Assembly: GCA_946552115.1 (NCBI GenBank)
Contig: CAMNRH010000011.1
Coordinates: 1 to 64,000, forward strand
Direction of reading: 5' to 3'
Length of the DNA stretch: 64,000 nucleotides
Source of the DNA: an uncultured Lachnospiraceae bacterium
GTDB taxonomy: Bacteria; Bacillota; Clostridia; Lachnospirales; Lachnospiraceae
Part shown: piece after piece, positions 27,748-37,344 of the stretch
Numbering within the stretch: the stretch's first letter is position 1
How the letters are laid out: every line of letters begins with the position of its first letter
Translations under genes and position numbers: made by a program
The notes under the pieces: generated by a model
What the model saw: the letters and a program-made list of their open reading frames with translations, nothing else
Told to the model about the DNA's origin: nothing
The model's database searches: none

Positions 27748-29097
27748 TCAGCTTTTTCCCTGTCCCTCCCGCTCCAATACTTCTAATAATATTTCTTTCT
27801 TATTCATCTCCGGTCTCTCTATTACCATTTCCAACAATTCTCTAAGCTTTTCTCCTATCTCTTTCCCCGGCTTCACACCAGCCTTTATCAAATCATTGCC
27901 GGTTACCTCCAACGCTTTTAACGTTACACATTGTCCCGCTTCTACAATCTCATAATAGATTCTTTCAATATCATCCAAATTTCTTATTTTTTCCTCCCGC
28001 CTATACATGCTCTGTGCCAATACATCAGCGCGACGCACCTCCATATAATACGGAAACAAATCTTCTCCAATCCGACTCATAGCACGGCGGACATTTTTCG
28101 CTTCCGCCGGCATACGATAATCATGATAAAACACCAGTCTTGATACCTTACGCAAAGTATCATTATCGAATTTAAGCCGCCGTAATACCTGTTTCGTGAT
28201 TTTCTCACTTTCTATCGCATGCTTTTTAAAATGAGCCCGCCCCTTTTCGTCAATTGTTTTAAACGCCGGTTTTCCCATATCGTGAAAAAGCATCGTAAGA
28301 CGCAGTATTTTATCCGCTCTGCTATTACTCATCGCATGTATCGTATGTTCTCCCACATTGTACATATGATGAGGCGTTTCCTGTTCTGTTTCCATAAGAC
28401 AATCAAATTCCGGAATAAACTCTTTTGTTATTCCAAGCTCATACGCATCCCGTATAAGTTCCGGATGTTTGGATGTCAGCATTTTTACCAATTCTACCTG
28501 TATCCGTTCAGCGCTGATATTTTTAAGATTAGGCGCAAGACATCTCATACCACATCGAGTTTCTTTCTCAATTTCAAATTCCAATTGTGCTGCAAAACGT
28601 ATACCTCTCAGAATACGAAGCGCATCCTCCGAAAAACGCTCTTTAGCATTTCCGACACAACGTATTATTTTATTGTTTAAATCCTGGATGCCTCCAAATA
28701 AATCGACAAGTCCATTTATATCGTTATACGCCATCGCATTAATCGTAAAATCCCTGCGCAGTAAATCTTCCTTTAGATTTCTTGTAAAAACCACTTCCTT
28801 AGGGTGACGGCCATCTTCATATTTCCCGTCAATCCGATAGGTTGTCACTTCAAAGCACTCACCCCCAAGCAAGACCGTCACTGTACCATGTTCAATACCT
28901 GTATCAAATGTACGCGCAAATATCCTTTTCGTTTCCTCTGGCAAAGCAGAAGTAGTAATATCCCAATCTTCAGGAATTCTTCCAAGTATAGAATCCCTCA
29001 CACAGCCGCCAACCGCATAAGTTTCATAACCATGTTCTTGAAGAATAGTAATAATTTTATTCACTTTCTCCGGCAATACAATCCTTTTATTCCCCAT
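27748..29097 (-). CDS. cca: CCA tRNA nucleotidyltransferase
   Basis: 449 aa. It adds or repairs the 3' CCA of tRNAs. The class II nucleotidyltransferase head has GGCVRDSILGRIPEDWDITTSA with the DxD metal ligands, followed by the RRDFTINAMAYN motif. An RNA-binding neck and an HD domain follow (LFHDMGKP ... VFYHDYRMPAEAKNVRRA). The final residues (EREGQGKS) appear to be supplied by a REP tail. A REP element follows the stop and another precedes the start. Confidence 0.93.
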   Translation of the reverse strand: MGNKRIVLPEKVNKIITILQEHGYETYAVGGCVRDSILGRIPEDWDITTSALPEETKRIFARTFDTGIEHGTVTVLLGGECFEVTTYRIDGKYEDGRHPKEVVFTRNLKEDLLRRDFTINAMAYNDINGLVDLFGGIQDLNNKIIRCVGNAKERFSEDALRILRGIRFAAQLEFEIEKETRCGMRCLAPNLKNISAERIQVELVKMLTSKHPELIRDAYELGITKEFIPEFDCLMETEQETPHHMYNVGEHTIHAMSNSRADKILRLTMLFHDMGKPAFKTIDEKGRAHFKKHAIESEKITKQVLRRLKFDNDTLRKVSRLVFYHDYRMPAEAKNVRRAMSRIGEDLFPYYMEVRRADVLAQSMYRREEKIRNLDDIERIYYEIVEAGQCVTLKALEVTGNDLIKAGVKPGKEIGEKLRELLEMVIERPEMNKKEILLEVLEREGQGKS

Positions 29098-29115
29098 CTC
29101 GCTTCCTCCCTCCTA

Positions 29116-29197
29116 GTTGGGGACGGGGTAAAATCAAAAAAACTCCGTCCCCAATTGAATTTACCCTGTCCCTAATTAACTTCTTCCCTGTCCCAAT
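29116..29197. repeat. REP composite, copy 7 (3' flank of the RAYT gene)
   Basis: Core gttggggacgggg / ctccgtccccaatt, then two ccctgtccc tails (about 29164-29172 and 29187-29194) pointing toward the RAYT gene. The RAYT stop codon lies between the tails. Confidence 0.9.
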
Positions 29198-29955
29198 TCA
29201 TTTTCTATCATTTTTCTAATCTCTTGTGCAGATTTTTTTGAAATATGAAACCAATCCCTGATTTTATTTTCAAATTGTGTCCTTGTCTTAGTATAATCCA
29301 AAATTTCTTTTGCGGGAAGCTTTAATTCATATTGCATATCCTGAAGGATATCCCTGGAAATTTCTTTTCTTTGTACAAGTTCTTCCTCTGGCATTCCGAT
29401 GAAAAAATTTCTATCACTCATTTTATGAAAATTCACAAAATCTATATAAGTCTCAAATCTTTTCTTGTTCATACTATATGCGGCATCTGCTAAAATCCGC
29501 TCCTTTTCATCCCTATACCGATAATACTCCTTCGCACTACTATAAGTATACTCTTCAATATTTCTGCAAACTCTTGCTTTCACTGGATTTAAATGAATAT
29601 ATCTTAGACAATTCCAAAAATAGCCATTATCCTCAATACACTGACTCCGATATCTGTCCTGAAACACATATCCTACTCTTTTGTGTCTATAATTATAGTA
29701 TTTCGCATAACCGGCTGAAATTTTTGACATAAACGATGCAAGGTCGTCCAACTTTGCTTCTAGTAATAAATGAACATGATTAGACATAATACAATATGCA
29801 AAGATTTTTACATTGTATTCTTGATAATTTTCTCTAATTAAATTTAGAATTCTTGTTTTTTCTCGCTTGTCCCTGAAAATTAATGCTTTATTCAAGCCTC
29901 TGACAACTATATGATAACAGTCCGTCCGGCTTTTCTGTCTGGCTCTTCTTGACAC
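29176..29955 (-). mobile_element. REP-associated tyrosine transposase (RAYT) gene
   Basis: 259 aa with a GTG start preceded by gggaggaa. It belongs to the Y1/HUH transposase superfamily (TnpA_REP). The HUH motif is YCIMSNHVHLLLE (about residues 56-68). The catalytic tyrosine is likely in ISAGYAKYYNYR, followed by the RAYT hallmarks VGYVFQDRYRSQ and LRYIHLNPVKA. A ~100-residue C-terminal extension is present. It lies between two composite REP elements whose tails face the gene in mirror image. The last residues (LGQGRS) are encoded by a REP tail. The ORF is intact. The likely role is single-strand DNA processing at REP hairpins. Confidence 0.88.
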
Positions 29956-29971
29956 TATATTCCTCCCTTAT

Positions 29972-30055
29972 AAGGGGACAGGAATATTTCAACTTCGGGA
30001 CAGGGTTCTTTCAATTTGGGACGGGGTTTTTTTAATTTTACCCCGTCCCCAACTA
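29972..30055. repeat. REP composite, copy 8 (5' flank of the RAYT gene)
   Basis: Two gggacagg tails (about 29974-29981 and 29997-30005), then the core tttgggacggggt / accccgtccccaa. It mirrors copy 7 across the RAYT gene. It ends at the proS stop codon. Confidence 0.9.
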
Positions 30056-31495
30056 TTAATATGATTTTCCCCAGTACGCCATATGTCTGGCTGGTTTGCC
30101 GCACCAGATACATTTGTCTGAAATCATTTCCTCATCTTCAATCAAACATCTGGTCGCCGCACCGCCCGTTACATATTTTACTTCTCCCTCACACTCAGGA
30201 TCTCCGCACCAGCAAGCCTTTACAAATCCACGGTTCTTTTTGAATTTCTCGGTCATCTCGTCCATTGTAACTGCAGTATCAATATGACTTTCAAGAAATT
30301 CTTTTGCCCTGTCATACATATCCTGCTGTATTGTTTCCAGAATATCACGAAGTCTTGTAGCGATTTCATCCATCGGCACAATAATTTTCTCACGATTATC
30401 ACGGCGAACGACAACAACCTGATTCTTCTCAATGTCTTTCGGTCCGACCTCGATACGTGTAGGAATGCCAAGAATCTCCTGCTCCGAGAATTTCCACCCG
30501 GGACTTTTCTCGGAATCGTCAACCTTTACTCTGTAACCTGCTTTCTTAAGCTCATCAAATAATGCATACGCCTTATCAAGAACACCCTCCTTGTGCTGAG
30601 CAATCGGAATTACTCTGCACTCAACCGGAGCAACATGCGGAGGTAAAACAAGTCCGTCATCATCACTGTGGACCATAATGAGGCCGCCAATACTTCTTGT
30701 AGACCACCCCCATGAAGTCTCATATACACTATGCATTTGATTATTCTTATCTACATACTTAACCCCAAACGCATCCGGAAAACCACTTCCAAAGAAATGG
30801 CTTGTTGCAGACTGCAGAGCCTTTCCGTCATGCATCAGAGCTTCAATTGTATAGGTATCCTGTGCCCCTGCAAACTTCTCGTGCTCTGCCTTTCTTCCCG
30901 AAACAAACGGAATCGCCAGCGTTTCCCTGTAGCAGTCTTCATACACATGCAGCATCTGAATTGTACGTTCCTCTGCCTCTTCATATGTCGCATGAATCGT
31001 ATGGCCTTCCTGCCATAAAAATTCTCTCGAACGAAGGAACGGTCTTGTCGTTTTCTCCCACCGGAGTACGGAATTCCACTGATTCCACACTTTCGGAAGA
31101 TCTCTGTGCGACTTCACAGTTCTCGCCCACAAATCACAAAACAGTGTCTCTGATGTCGGACGAATACAAAGCCTTTCCTGAAGCCTTTCCATTCCGCCAT
31201 GCGTTACCCATGCAACCTCCGGTGCAAATCCGTCAACATGCTCTGTTTCCTTTTCAAGAAGGCTTTCCGGAATCAATAACGGCAATGATACATTCTCGAC
31301 TCCCGTTTCTTTAAAACGCCTGTCCAAATCAGCCTGAATCAGTTCCCAGATTGCATAACCATTCGGCAAATAATTAAGACAGCCCTTAACACTTGAATAA
31401 TCACATAACTCAGCCTCTCGAACTACATCCGTATACCACTGCGCAAAATTTTCATCACGCGGAGTGATATTTTTTACTAACTTTTCCTTTGCCAT
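30056..31495 (-). CDS. proS: prolyl-tRNA synthetase (ProS3/archaeal-like type)
   Basis: 479 aa, class II. Motif 2 (TSETLFCDLWARTVKSHRDLPKVWNQWNSVLRWE) and motif 3 (GWSTRSIGGLIMVH) are visible. The N-terminus (ITPRDENFAQWYTDVVREAEL) and the C-terminal extension ending in Tyr with Cys pairs (CWCGDPECEG, CIWCGKPA) identify the archaeal/eukaryote-like form without an editing insertion. It charges tRNA-Pro. It is controlled by an upstream T-box. Confidence 0.95.
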   Translation of the reverse strand: MAKEKLVKNITPRDENFAQWYTDVVREAELCDYSSVKGCLNYLPNGYAIWELIQADLDRRFKETGVENVSLPLLIPESLLEKETEHVDGFAPEVAWVTHGGMERLQERLCIRPTSETLFCDLWARTVKSHRDLPKVWNQWNSVLRWEKTTRPFLRSREFLWQEGHTIHATYEEAEERTIQMLHVYEDCYRETLAIPFVSGRKAEHEKFAGAQDTYTIEALMHDGKALQSATSHFFGSGFPDAFGVKYVDKNNQMHSVYETSWGWSTRSIGGLIMVHSDDDGLVLPPHVAPVECRVIPIAQHKEGVLDKAYALFDELKKAGYRVKVDDSEKSPGWKFSEQEILGIPTRIEVGPKDIEKNQVVVVRRDNREKIIVPMDEIATRLRDILETIQQDMYDRAKEFLESHIDTAVTMDEMTEKFKKNRGFVKACWCGDPECEGEVKYVTGGAATRCLIEDEEMISDKCIWCGKPARHMAYWGKSY

Positions 31496-31571
31496 ATTTC
31501 TCTTCTCCTTTTCTCTTTGTCAGGACATTTCCCTGTAATACTACCTGGCGGAAGTGCTCTATCCCAGCAAA

Positions 31572-31800
31572 ATGCCAAAAAACAAACGCCGGGCTCTCAC
31601 TCCCCAAAAGGGACCGAAAAGCTCGGCGGTACCACCCTAGTTAACTGCAATCTTTTCTGCAGCTCTCTCTATTACCGTTAACGCTGGAAAACGCTGCATT
31701 TTCATGCAGAGGCTCCGAGGTGGGTTCTATGCAGTACTAAGCAGAAATCTCACACCATCATGATTCCCTCTCTGATGCTCGCTTACATATACTATTCCTC
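31572..31800 (-). promoter_or_regulatory. T-box riboswitch of proS
   Basis: On the minus strand the antiterminator T-box AGGGTGGTACCGCCGAGC lies at about 31621-31638. A terminator follows, formed by CGCCGAGCTTTT pairing with GAGAGCCCGGCG, then a T-rich run. Stem I material with an AGTA-type segment (GCTTAGTACTGC) and a GAACCCACC stretch lies upstream. A CCC or CCA proline specifier is plausible in the latter, but I did not fold the RNA. Uncharged tRNA-Pro would favour antitermination and proS expression. Confidence 0.9.
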
Positions 31801-31838
31801 TTCAACGCCAATCTATTGAATAATACAATTTAACCGTA

Positions 31839-31867
31839 ATTTTAATCTATGGAAAAATGTTTGTCAA
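31839..31867 (-). promoter_or_regulatory. proS promoter
   Basis: Minus strand: perfect TTGACA (31862-31867), 17-base spacer, TAAAAT (31839-31844), just upstream of the T-box leader. The remaining 31868-32103 stretch is AT-rich and holds no supported gene; the ORF at 31955-32203 is treated as spurious. Confidence 0.85.
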
Positions 31868-32103
31868 GACTAAGCGGGAAATTCTCCCCAAATTTCCCGC
31901 CTCTGCACATAGAAAATACAGATAAAATCTGTAAATGAGACATCAAAACATGAATTAGAATTGAGTTAGAAAAGAATGTTCTAACGAAATGATTTGCAAC
32001 TTTTTATTGAGTAAATATATTATAACACATTTTTTCCATATTGCATATTTCCTATATTCGTGCTTAAATGATAAGAAACACCTGAAATTAGAGAGGTAAC
32101 ACC

Positions 32104-32832
32104 ATGAAAACGCCGTATTTACAAGCTTTTTTCGAAGATGACCACATTCTTGTATGTTATAAATCGCCTCATTATGCAACAGAATGTAGCAAAATTGGAA
32201 CACCCGATATGGTCAGTCTCATAAAAAATCACCTTGCAAAAACATCAAATATTTCCGGAGAGCCTTATTTAGCAGTTATACACAGACTTGATCAGCCCGT
32301 AAGCGGAATTCTTGTTTTCGCAAAAACTCCATTTGCCGCAAGAGAATTGAACAAACAACTGCAAAATCAAGGATTTGGAAAATACTACCGCGCACTTATA
32401 GACGGAACTCCGCCAAAAGCAGAAGGTACATTAGAAAACTATCTTATAAAAAACGGGAAAACGAATACTTCCACCATATGCAGTAAAGATACACCCGGCG
32501 CAAAATTCGCTCGTCTGCACTATAAAATTGTCGAAAAGGGACAGGGGTTTTTCAATTGGGGACGGGGTTTTTTTAATTTTACCCCGTCCCCAACTGAGCT
32601 TGATATTCATCTTGACACTGGCCGTCATCACCAGATACGTGTTCAATTGGCTGCCGCCGGATGCCCTATTGTCGGCGATACCAAATATAATCCGAATATT
32701 TCCGGACTTTCAGAACAAAAAAAATGGAGCGATATCTGTCTGTGCGCATACAGACTAGATTTCTTGCACCCAAAAACTCATAAACCTATGCATTTCGAAA
32801 TATCCCAAATACCGCCAAAAGGGACAGGGTAA
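32104..32832 (+). CDS. RluA-family pseudouridine synthase with an in-frame REP insertion
   Basis: 242 aa. The catalytic motif is VIHRLDQPVSGILVFAKT (Asp in HRLD, about residue 63), and DIHLDTGRHHQIRVQLAAAGCPIVGDTKY is the second conserved block. Between KIVEK and these strands, about 20 residues (GQGFFNWGRGFFNFTPSPTE) have no family counterpart. They are the in-frame translation of a complete REP element (32537-32597). The reading frame is kept, so the protein may still work with the insertion in a surface loop. The last residues (KGTG) and stop are also REP-derived. The RNA target (rRNA or tRNA) cannot be told. Confidence 0.85.
   Translation: MKTPYLQAFFEDDHILVCYKSPHYATECSKIGTPDMVSLIKNHLAKTSNISGEPYLAVIHRLDQPVSGILVFAKTPFAARELNKQLQNQGFGKYYRALIDGTPPKAEGTLENYLIKNGKTNTSTICSKDTPGAKFARLHYKIVEKGQGFFNWGRGFFNFTPSPTELDIHLDTGRHHQIRVQLAAAGCPIVGDTKYNPNISGLSEQKKWSDICLCAYRLDFLHPKTHKPMHFEISQIPPKGTG
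32537..32597. repeat. REP-like element, copy 9 (inside the pseudouridine synthase gene)
   Basis: A gggacaggggtttttcaa tail plus the core ttggggacggggt / accccgtccccaac with the ttttttaatttt centre. All of it is translated in the host gene. Confidence 0.92.
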
Positions 32833-32880
32833 TATCAATTGGGGACGGGGTTTTTTTAATTTTACCCCGTCCCCAATTGA
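32819..32880. repeat. REP-like element, copy 10 (pseudouridine synthase/spoVG)
   Basis: A gggacaggg tail carrying the host stop codon (taa), then the core attggggacggggt / accccgtccccaatt. It lies between converging genes and borders a 35-base tandem duplication. Confidence 0.92.
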
Positions 32881-32937
32881 AAATTATTCTTCCGGCTGTT
32901 CACGTCCCCAATTGAAAATTATTCTTCCGGCTGTTCA
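32868..32937. repeat. perfect 35-base tandem duplication at the spoVG 3' end
   Basis: The unit cgtccccaattgaaaatt...ctgttca occurs at 32868-32902 and again, without change, at 32903-32937. Each unit joins a REP arm to the last codons of spoVG. Only the inner copy is part of spoVG; the outer one is a non-coding remnant. Confidence 0.93.
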
Positions 32938-33191
32938 CGCAGCACTTCTTCATATTTTTCAAGGATAATGCTCTGAATACGGTCTCTCGTCTCCGAATTA
33001 ATCGGATGTGCAATATCCCGGTATTCTCCGTCCAGCGCTTTTTTGCTCGGCATTGCAATAAAATGCCCTTTTTCCCCTTCTATAACCTTAATGTCATGTA
33101 CCACGAACTCCTCATCCATCGTAATTGACACCACTGCCTTCAACTTTCCTTCTTTTGCAACCTTGCGTACGCGTACATCTGTAATCTGCAT
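32919..33191 (-). CDS. spoVG: septation regulator SpoVG
   Basis: 90 aa. It has the SpoVG fold ([39 protein letters not shown] ... [30 protein letters not shown]). The protein binds RNA/DNA and affects septation and sporulation timing. The length and the REQPEE end look normal. The 3' end was duplicated together with REP sequence. It lies 33 bases after glgD, so it may be read from the glgCD transcript. Confidence 0.95.
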   Translation of the reverse strand: MQITDVRVRKVAKEGKLKAVVSITMDEEFVVHDIKVIEGEKGHFIAMPSKKALDGEYRDIAHPINSETRDRIQSIILEKYEEVLREQPEE

Positions 33192-33224
33192 ACCTTTGTC
33201 AGCCCCTTTCTTACTCAGACCGCA

Positions 33225-34343
33225 CTATAGTGCATACCTCTCACTCTTTTCGACAACTACTTTCACTCCATTTTCACCCACATAGCGGGTATTTGCCCTA
33301 ATTGTATCACGGCTCTCTACAATACAATTTTCAATATAAGTATTGTCCCCAAGATATACGTCATTCAGAATAATCGAATTCTTAATGACACAATTATTTC
33401 CTACAAATACTTTCTTAAATACAACAGAATTCTCAACCGTACCATTAATGATACATCCGCTTGCAACAAGACTGTTCTTCACTGTCGCCCCCGGATTGTA
33501 TTTTGCCGGCGGCAAATCACTCACCTTAGAATAGATTTCCGGATGCTTCTTAAAGAAATATTCTCTGACTTCCGGCCTCAGGAAGTCCATATTTGTCTTA
33601 TAATAAGCGTCAACCGTTGAAATATTGCTCCAGTAGTCTTTAATCTTATAGCCGTACATTTTCTTCAGATTTTTATATCTAATCAAAATATCCGACACAA
33701 AATCATGTCTTTCTTCTTCTGCACAATGCTCAATCAAATCAATCAACAGTCTTCTCCGGATAATATAAATTCCGGTAGAAATCGTGGTTGCATTCGTAAC
33801 CATCGGCTTTTCCTCAAATTCCTCGATACGCATCGTATCATTCATTTTTACCGTTCCAAAACGGCTCGCATCCTCGCCTTCCTCTAACTCACGGCACACC
33901 ACCGTAATATCCGCTTTCTTCGCGATATGATACTCCAGCACCTTATTATAATCCAGCTTATACACTGCATCTCCGGAGGTCAAAACTACATATGGCTCAT
34001 GACATCTTCTTAAGAAATCCAGATTCTGATAAATGGCATCTGCCGTTCCTCTGTACCAATAGCCATTATCTATTGTAATCGTAGGCGTAAATACGAATAA
34101 GCCTCCCTGTTTTCTTCCAAAATCCCACCATTTGGAGGAATTCAAATGCTCGTTCAAGGAACGCGCATTATACTGTGTAAGTACCGCTACTTTCTGAATA
34201 TGGGAATTTGACATATTGCTAAGTGCAAAATCAATCGCTCTGTAGCTTCCTGCAACAGGCATTGCCGCTACGGCACGTCTATGTGTCAATTCCCGCATCT
34301 TGTTACTGTTACCGCCTGCTAAAATAAGTCCTACTGCTCTCAT
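33225..34343 (-). CDS. glgD: GlgD, regulatory subunit of glucose-1-phosphate adenylyltransferase
   Basis: 372 aa. It has the nucleotidyltransferase fold with a degraded active-site loop ([27 protein letters not shown]) compared with GlgC, which marks it as the GlgD-type partner. The C-terminal left-handed beta-helix hexapeptides are visible ([28 protein letters not shown]). In Firmicutes GlgC and GlgD form the ADP-glucose pyrophosphorylase heterotetramer for glycogen synthesis. The start overlaps the glgC stop by 4 bases. Confidence 0.93.
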   Translation of the reverse strand: MRAVGLILAGGNSNKMRELTHRRAVAAMPVAGSYRAIDFALSNMSNSHIQKVAVLTQYNARSLNEHLNSSKWWDFGRKQGGLFVFTPTITIDNGYWYRGTADAIYQNLDFLRRCHEPYVVLTSGDAVYKLDYNKVLEYHIAKKADITVVCRELEEGEDASRFGTVKMNDTMRIEEFEEKPMVTNATTISTGIYIIRRRLLIDLIEHCAEEERHDFVSDILIRYKNLKKMYGYKIKDYWSNISTVDAYYKTNMDFLRPEVREYFFKKHPEIYSKVSDLPPAKYNPGATVKNSLVASGCIINGTVENSVVFKKVFVGNNCVIKNSIILNDVYLGDNTYIENCIVESRDTIRANTRYVGENGVKVVVEKSERYAL

Positions 34344-35614
34344 GCCACTTCACCCGCCTTTATCAATGTTTCTCCGCTTTCCAGTATGCCGTTCGGATAA
34401 TCCTCTTTCGTTGTAATACCGCTGATTGCCGTATTCTTACCAATCTGCACACCGTCAGGTATCACAGAATTTTCTCCAATTGTCACAAGCCCGAACGAAT
34501 AAGCCGCCGGCTTCAGCTTATTAGGCACATCGCTTCCTGTTCCAAGCGTAACGTGATTGCCAATCCTGCAGCTCTCGGCAATAATAGACTTATCAATCAC
34601 ACAGCCCTTTCCAATCCTCACATCTTTCATAATGATAGAATCCCTGACCACGGCTCCCTCCTCAACAGTTACTCCGGACCCGATTACGCAATTATGAACA
34701 TGTCCATAAATTTCCGAACCATTACCGATAATACTTCTCTCAATCACAGACTGCCCGGAAATATATTGCGGCGGGAGAATTCCGCTGTTTGTATAAATCT
34801 TCCAGAATTCCTCATATAAGTTAAACTCCGGAATGATGTCAATCAGCTCCATATTTGCCTCCCAATAGGAACCCAACGTTCCGACATCTTTCCAATATCC
34901 GTTATACTCATAAGCAAAAAGTCTTTCACCTTTCTCATGGCAGTACGGAATAATATGTTTGCCAAAATCACAGCCTTTCTCGTCGCGAAGTGCGACAAGC
35001 GCCTCCCGGAGTACCGGCCAGCTGAAAATGTAAATACCCATCGACGCCAGATTGCTCTTCGGCTCCGGCGGCTTCTCCTGGAACTCCGTAATTTTTCCAC
35101 CGTCATCCGTAACCACAATTCCGAAACGGCTTGCCTCTTCTTTCGGCACCGGCATTGCTGCAATCGTCACATCTGCATTATTTTCCTTATGGAAATCCAG
35201 CATTACCTCGTAATCCATCTTATAAATATGGTCGCCGGAAAGAATTAAAACATAATCCGGATTAAATGTCTCCATATAGTCCAGATTCTGATATATGGCG
35301 TTTGCCGTACCGGTATACCATTCACTGTTGGTACTCTTTTCATATGGCGGCAGGATAGTAACTCCACCGATATTACGGTCCAAATCCCACGGAATACCGA
35401 TTCCTATATGTGTGTTAAGCCTGAGCGGCTGATACTGCGTCAACACCCCGACAGTATCAATCCCGGAGTTAATACAGTTACTGAGCGGAAAATCAATAAT
35501 TCTGTATTTACCTCCAAAAGCAACCGCCGGCTTGGCCACTTTTGCCGTAAGGACACCGAGTCTGCTGCCTTGTCCTCCCGCCAGCAACATTGCTATCATT
35601 TCTTTCTTTCTCAT
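34340..35614 (-). CDS. glgC: glucose-1-phosphate adenylyltransferase, catalytic subunit
   Basis: 424 aa from [14 protein letters not shown]; agaaggggtgatg precedes this ATG, and the longer ORF start has none. Catalytic loop: [22 protein letters not shown]. Further motifs: [11 protein letters not shown] (metal Asp) and [22 protein letters not shown]-terminal beta-helix follows. It makes ADP-glucose, the glycogen precursor, together with GlgD, whose gene overlaps the stop. No glgA or glgB is in the window. Confidence 0.95.
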   Translation of the reverse strand: MRKKEMIAMLLAGGQGSRLGVLTAKVAKPAVAFGGKYRIIDFPLSNCINSGIDTVGVLTQYQPLRLNTHIGIGIPWDLDRNIGGVTILPPYEKSTNSEWYTGTANAIYQNLDYMETFNPDYVLILSGDHIYKMDYEVMLDFHKENNADVTIAAMPVPKEEASRFGIVVTDDGGKITEFQEKPPEPKSNLASMGIYIFSWPVLREALVALRDEKGCDFGKHIIPYCHEKGERLFAYEYNGYWKDVGTLGSYWEANMELIDIIPEFNLYEEFWKIYTNSGILPPQYISGQSVIERSIIGNGSEIYGHVHNCVIGSGVTVEEGAVVRDSIIMKDVRIGKGCVIDKSIIAESCRIGNHVTLGTGSDVPNKLKPAAYSFGLVTIGENSVIPDGVQIGKNTAISGITTKEDYPNGILESGETLIKAGEVA

Positions 35615-35742
35615 GTCATCACCCCTTCTAAAAATGTCTGCTGCATGTATTATATCATAATTTTTCCATTTAGTGAACATTTTTTACAAATAAAAACAAC
35701 TTTTTCAAAACTTTTTATGAAAATATACCAAAAAACTTTTAG

Positions 35743-35771
35743 TTGGTTTTTTCTCCATATATGTTTATAAT
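35743..35771 (+). promoter_or_regulatory. murC promoter
   Basis: TTGGTT (35743-35748), 17-base spacer, TATAAT (35766-35771), about 50 bases before the preferred murC start. Confidence 0.75.
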
Positions 35772-35822
35772 ATATGAAGAAGAATATTATTGTATTACTA
35801 TAATCCATTTGGAGGGAATTTC

Positions 35823-37202
35823 ATGTATAAAATAAATTTCAGGCAGCCCATACACATACATTTTATAGGAATCGGCGGAATCAGCATGAGTGGATTAGCG
35901 GAAATCCTGTTAAAGGAAGGCTTCACCGTATCCGGCTCTGACAATAAAAAATCTCCGCTTACGGAAAGCCTTTCCGAAGCAGGCGCTACCGTCTTTTACG
36001 GGCAAAAGGCTTCTAATATAATAGCGGGAATTGATGTTATCGTATACACGGCTGCCATCCACGGGGATAATGAAGAATTTCAGGCTGCCAAAAATAAAGG
36101 ACTGCCTATGCTGAGCCGCGCCGAGCTGCTCGGACAGCTTATGACAAACTACAGGATCCCGATTGCCGTATCCGGAACTCACGGAAAAACGACTACCACT
36201 TCTATGTTGTCCCACATTCTTCTTGCCGGCGACATGGATCCTACAATATCCGTCGGCGGAATATTAAAAGCAATCGGCGGAAATATCCGCGTCGGAGGCT
36301 CCGATATCTTTCTGACGGAAGCCTGCGAATATACAAACAGCTTTTTACACTTCTTTCCGAAAATCAGCGTTATATTAAATATCGACGAAGATCATCTGGA
36401 CTTTTTTAAGGATCTTGACGATATCCGGCACTCTTTCCGCGAATTCGCAAAACTTGTGCCCTCCGACGGCTGCCTCGTTATCAGCGGTGAAATCAGTCAC
36501 CTGGAGGAAATCATCCGCGGGCTTCCGTGTAAGATTGTGACTTACGGCTGCAACAATTTTCTGGATTACGGCGCCGTAAATATCATGCACAATGAGCTTG
36601 GAGAGGCCTCCTTTGATTTCACGAAAAACGGGACTTTTGTGGAGCGTATTTCCCTGTCTGTAAGCGGAGATCACAACGTATCAAACGCGCTCGCCGCACT
36701 TGCAGTCGCAGACTGTCTGAATGTCCCTGTCGCCGTATCGAAAAAAGGACTGAAAGAATTCACCGGAACAAACCGTCGTTTTGAATATAAAGGAGATGTA
36801 AACGGCGTTACTGTCATCGACGACTATGCACACCACCCGACCGAGATAAAGGCAAGTCTTATGGCTGCGAAAAATTATCCTCACCGGGAAATCTGGTGTG
36901 TTTTCCAACCTCACACCTATACAAGGACAAAAGCGCTTTTCACTGAATTCACAGAGGCTCTGGCACATACGGATCACTTGATTCTCGCAGACATTTACGC
37001 CGCAAGAGAAACAGACACCTTAGGCGTCTCCTCAGAAGCCCTCGCCGATGCAGTAAAAGAAAAGGGCTGCGATGCATACTATTTTGACAGCTTTGAAAAA
37101 ATAGAAGCATTCTGTCTTGAAAATTGTAGAAAAGGTGATTTGTTAATAACTATGGGCGCCGGAGATGTCGTAAATATCGGCGAAAATATGCTTGGAAAAT
37201 AG
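35823..37202 (+). CDS. murC: UDP-N-acetylmuramate--L-alanine ligase
   Basis: 459 aa from MYKINFRQPIHIHF, preceded by ttggaggga. It adds L-Ala to UDP-MurNAc in peptidoglycan synthesis. The N-terminal Rossmann motif is FIGIGGISMSGLAEIL, the ATP loop is AVSGTHGKTTTTSML, and later motifs are LTEACEYTNSFLHF, NIDEDHLDFF and IDDYAHHPTEIKA. The gene ends 142 bases before dnaD. Confidence 0.96.
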   Translation: MYKINFRQPIHIHFIGIGGISMSGLAEILLKEGFTVSGSDNKKSPLTESLSEAGATVFYGQKASNIIAGIDVIVYTAAIHGDNEEFQAAKNKGLPMLSRAELLGQLMTNYRIPIAVSGTHGKTTTTSMLSHILLAGDMDPTISVGGILKAIGGNIRVGGSDIFLTEACEYTNSFLHFFPKISVILNIDEDHLDFFKDLDDIRHSFREFAKLVPSDGCLVISGEISHLEEIIRGLPCKIVTYGCNNFLDYGAVNIMHNELGEASFDFTKNGTFVERISLSVSGDHNVSNALAALAVADCLNVPVAVSKKGLKEFTGTNRRFEYKGDVNGVTVIDDYAHHPTEIKASLMAAKNYPHREIWCVFQPHTYTRTKALFTEFTEALAHTDHLILADIYAARETDTLGVSSEALADAVKEKGCDAYYFDSFEKIEAFCLENCRKGDLLITMGAGDVVNIGENMLGK

Positions 37203-37263
37203 TTATCCACATTTCCCACAGAATTTTATCCACAAAAAACCTGATTTTTAGCACAAAAAAAAC

Positions 37264-37292
37264 TTTTTCACTTGTCTTTCTAATGCTATAAT
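37264..37292 (+). promoter_or_regulatory. probable dnaD promoter
   Basis: A perfect TATAAT (37287-37292) has only a weak TTTTTC at the -35 place 17 bases upstream. About 50 bases before the dnaD ATG. Confidence 0.5.
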
Positions 37293-37344
37293 AATCCACA
37301 CGAGAAATTTTTCGATTATTTTTAGAAAGACTGGTGAGCGAATC

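Noticed and set aside
31955-32203. 82-aa minus-strand ORF before the pseudouridine synthase
   Set aside because: AT-rich, no ribosome-binding site, and overlaps the start of a well-supported gene on the other strand.
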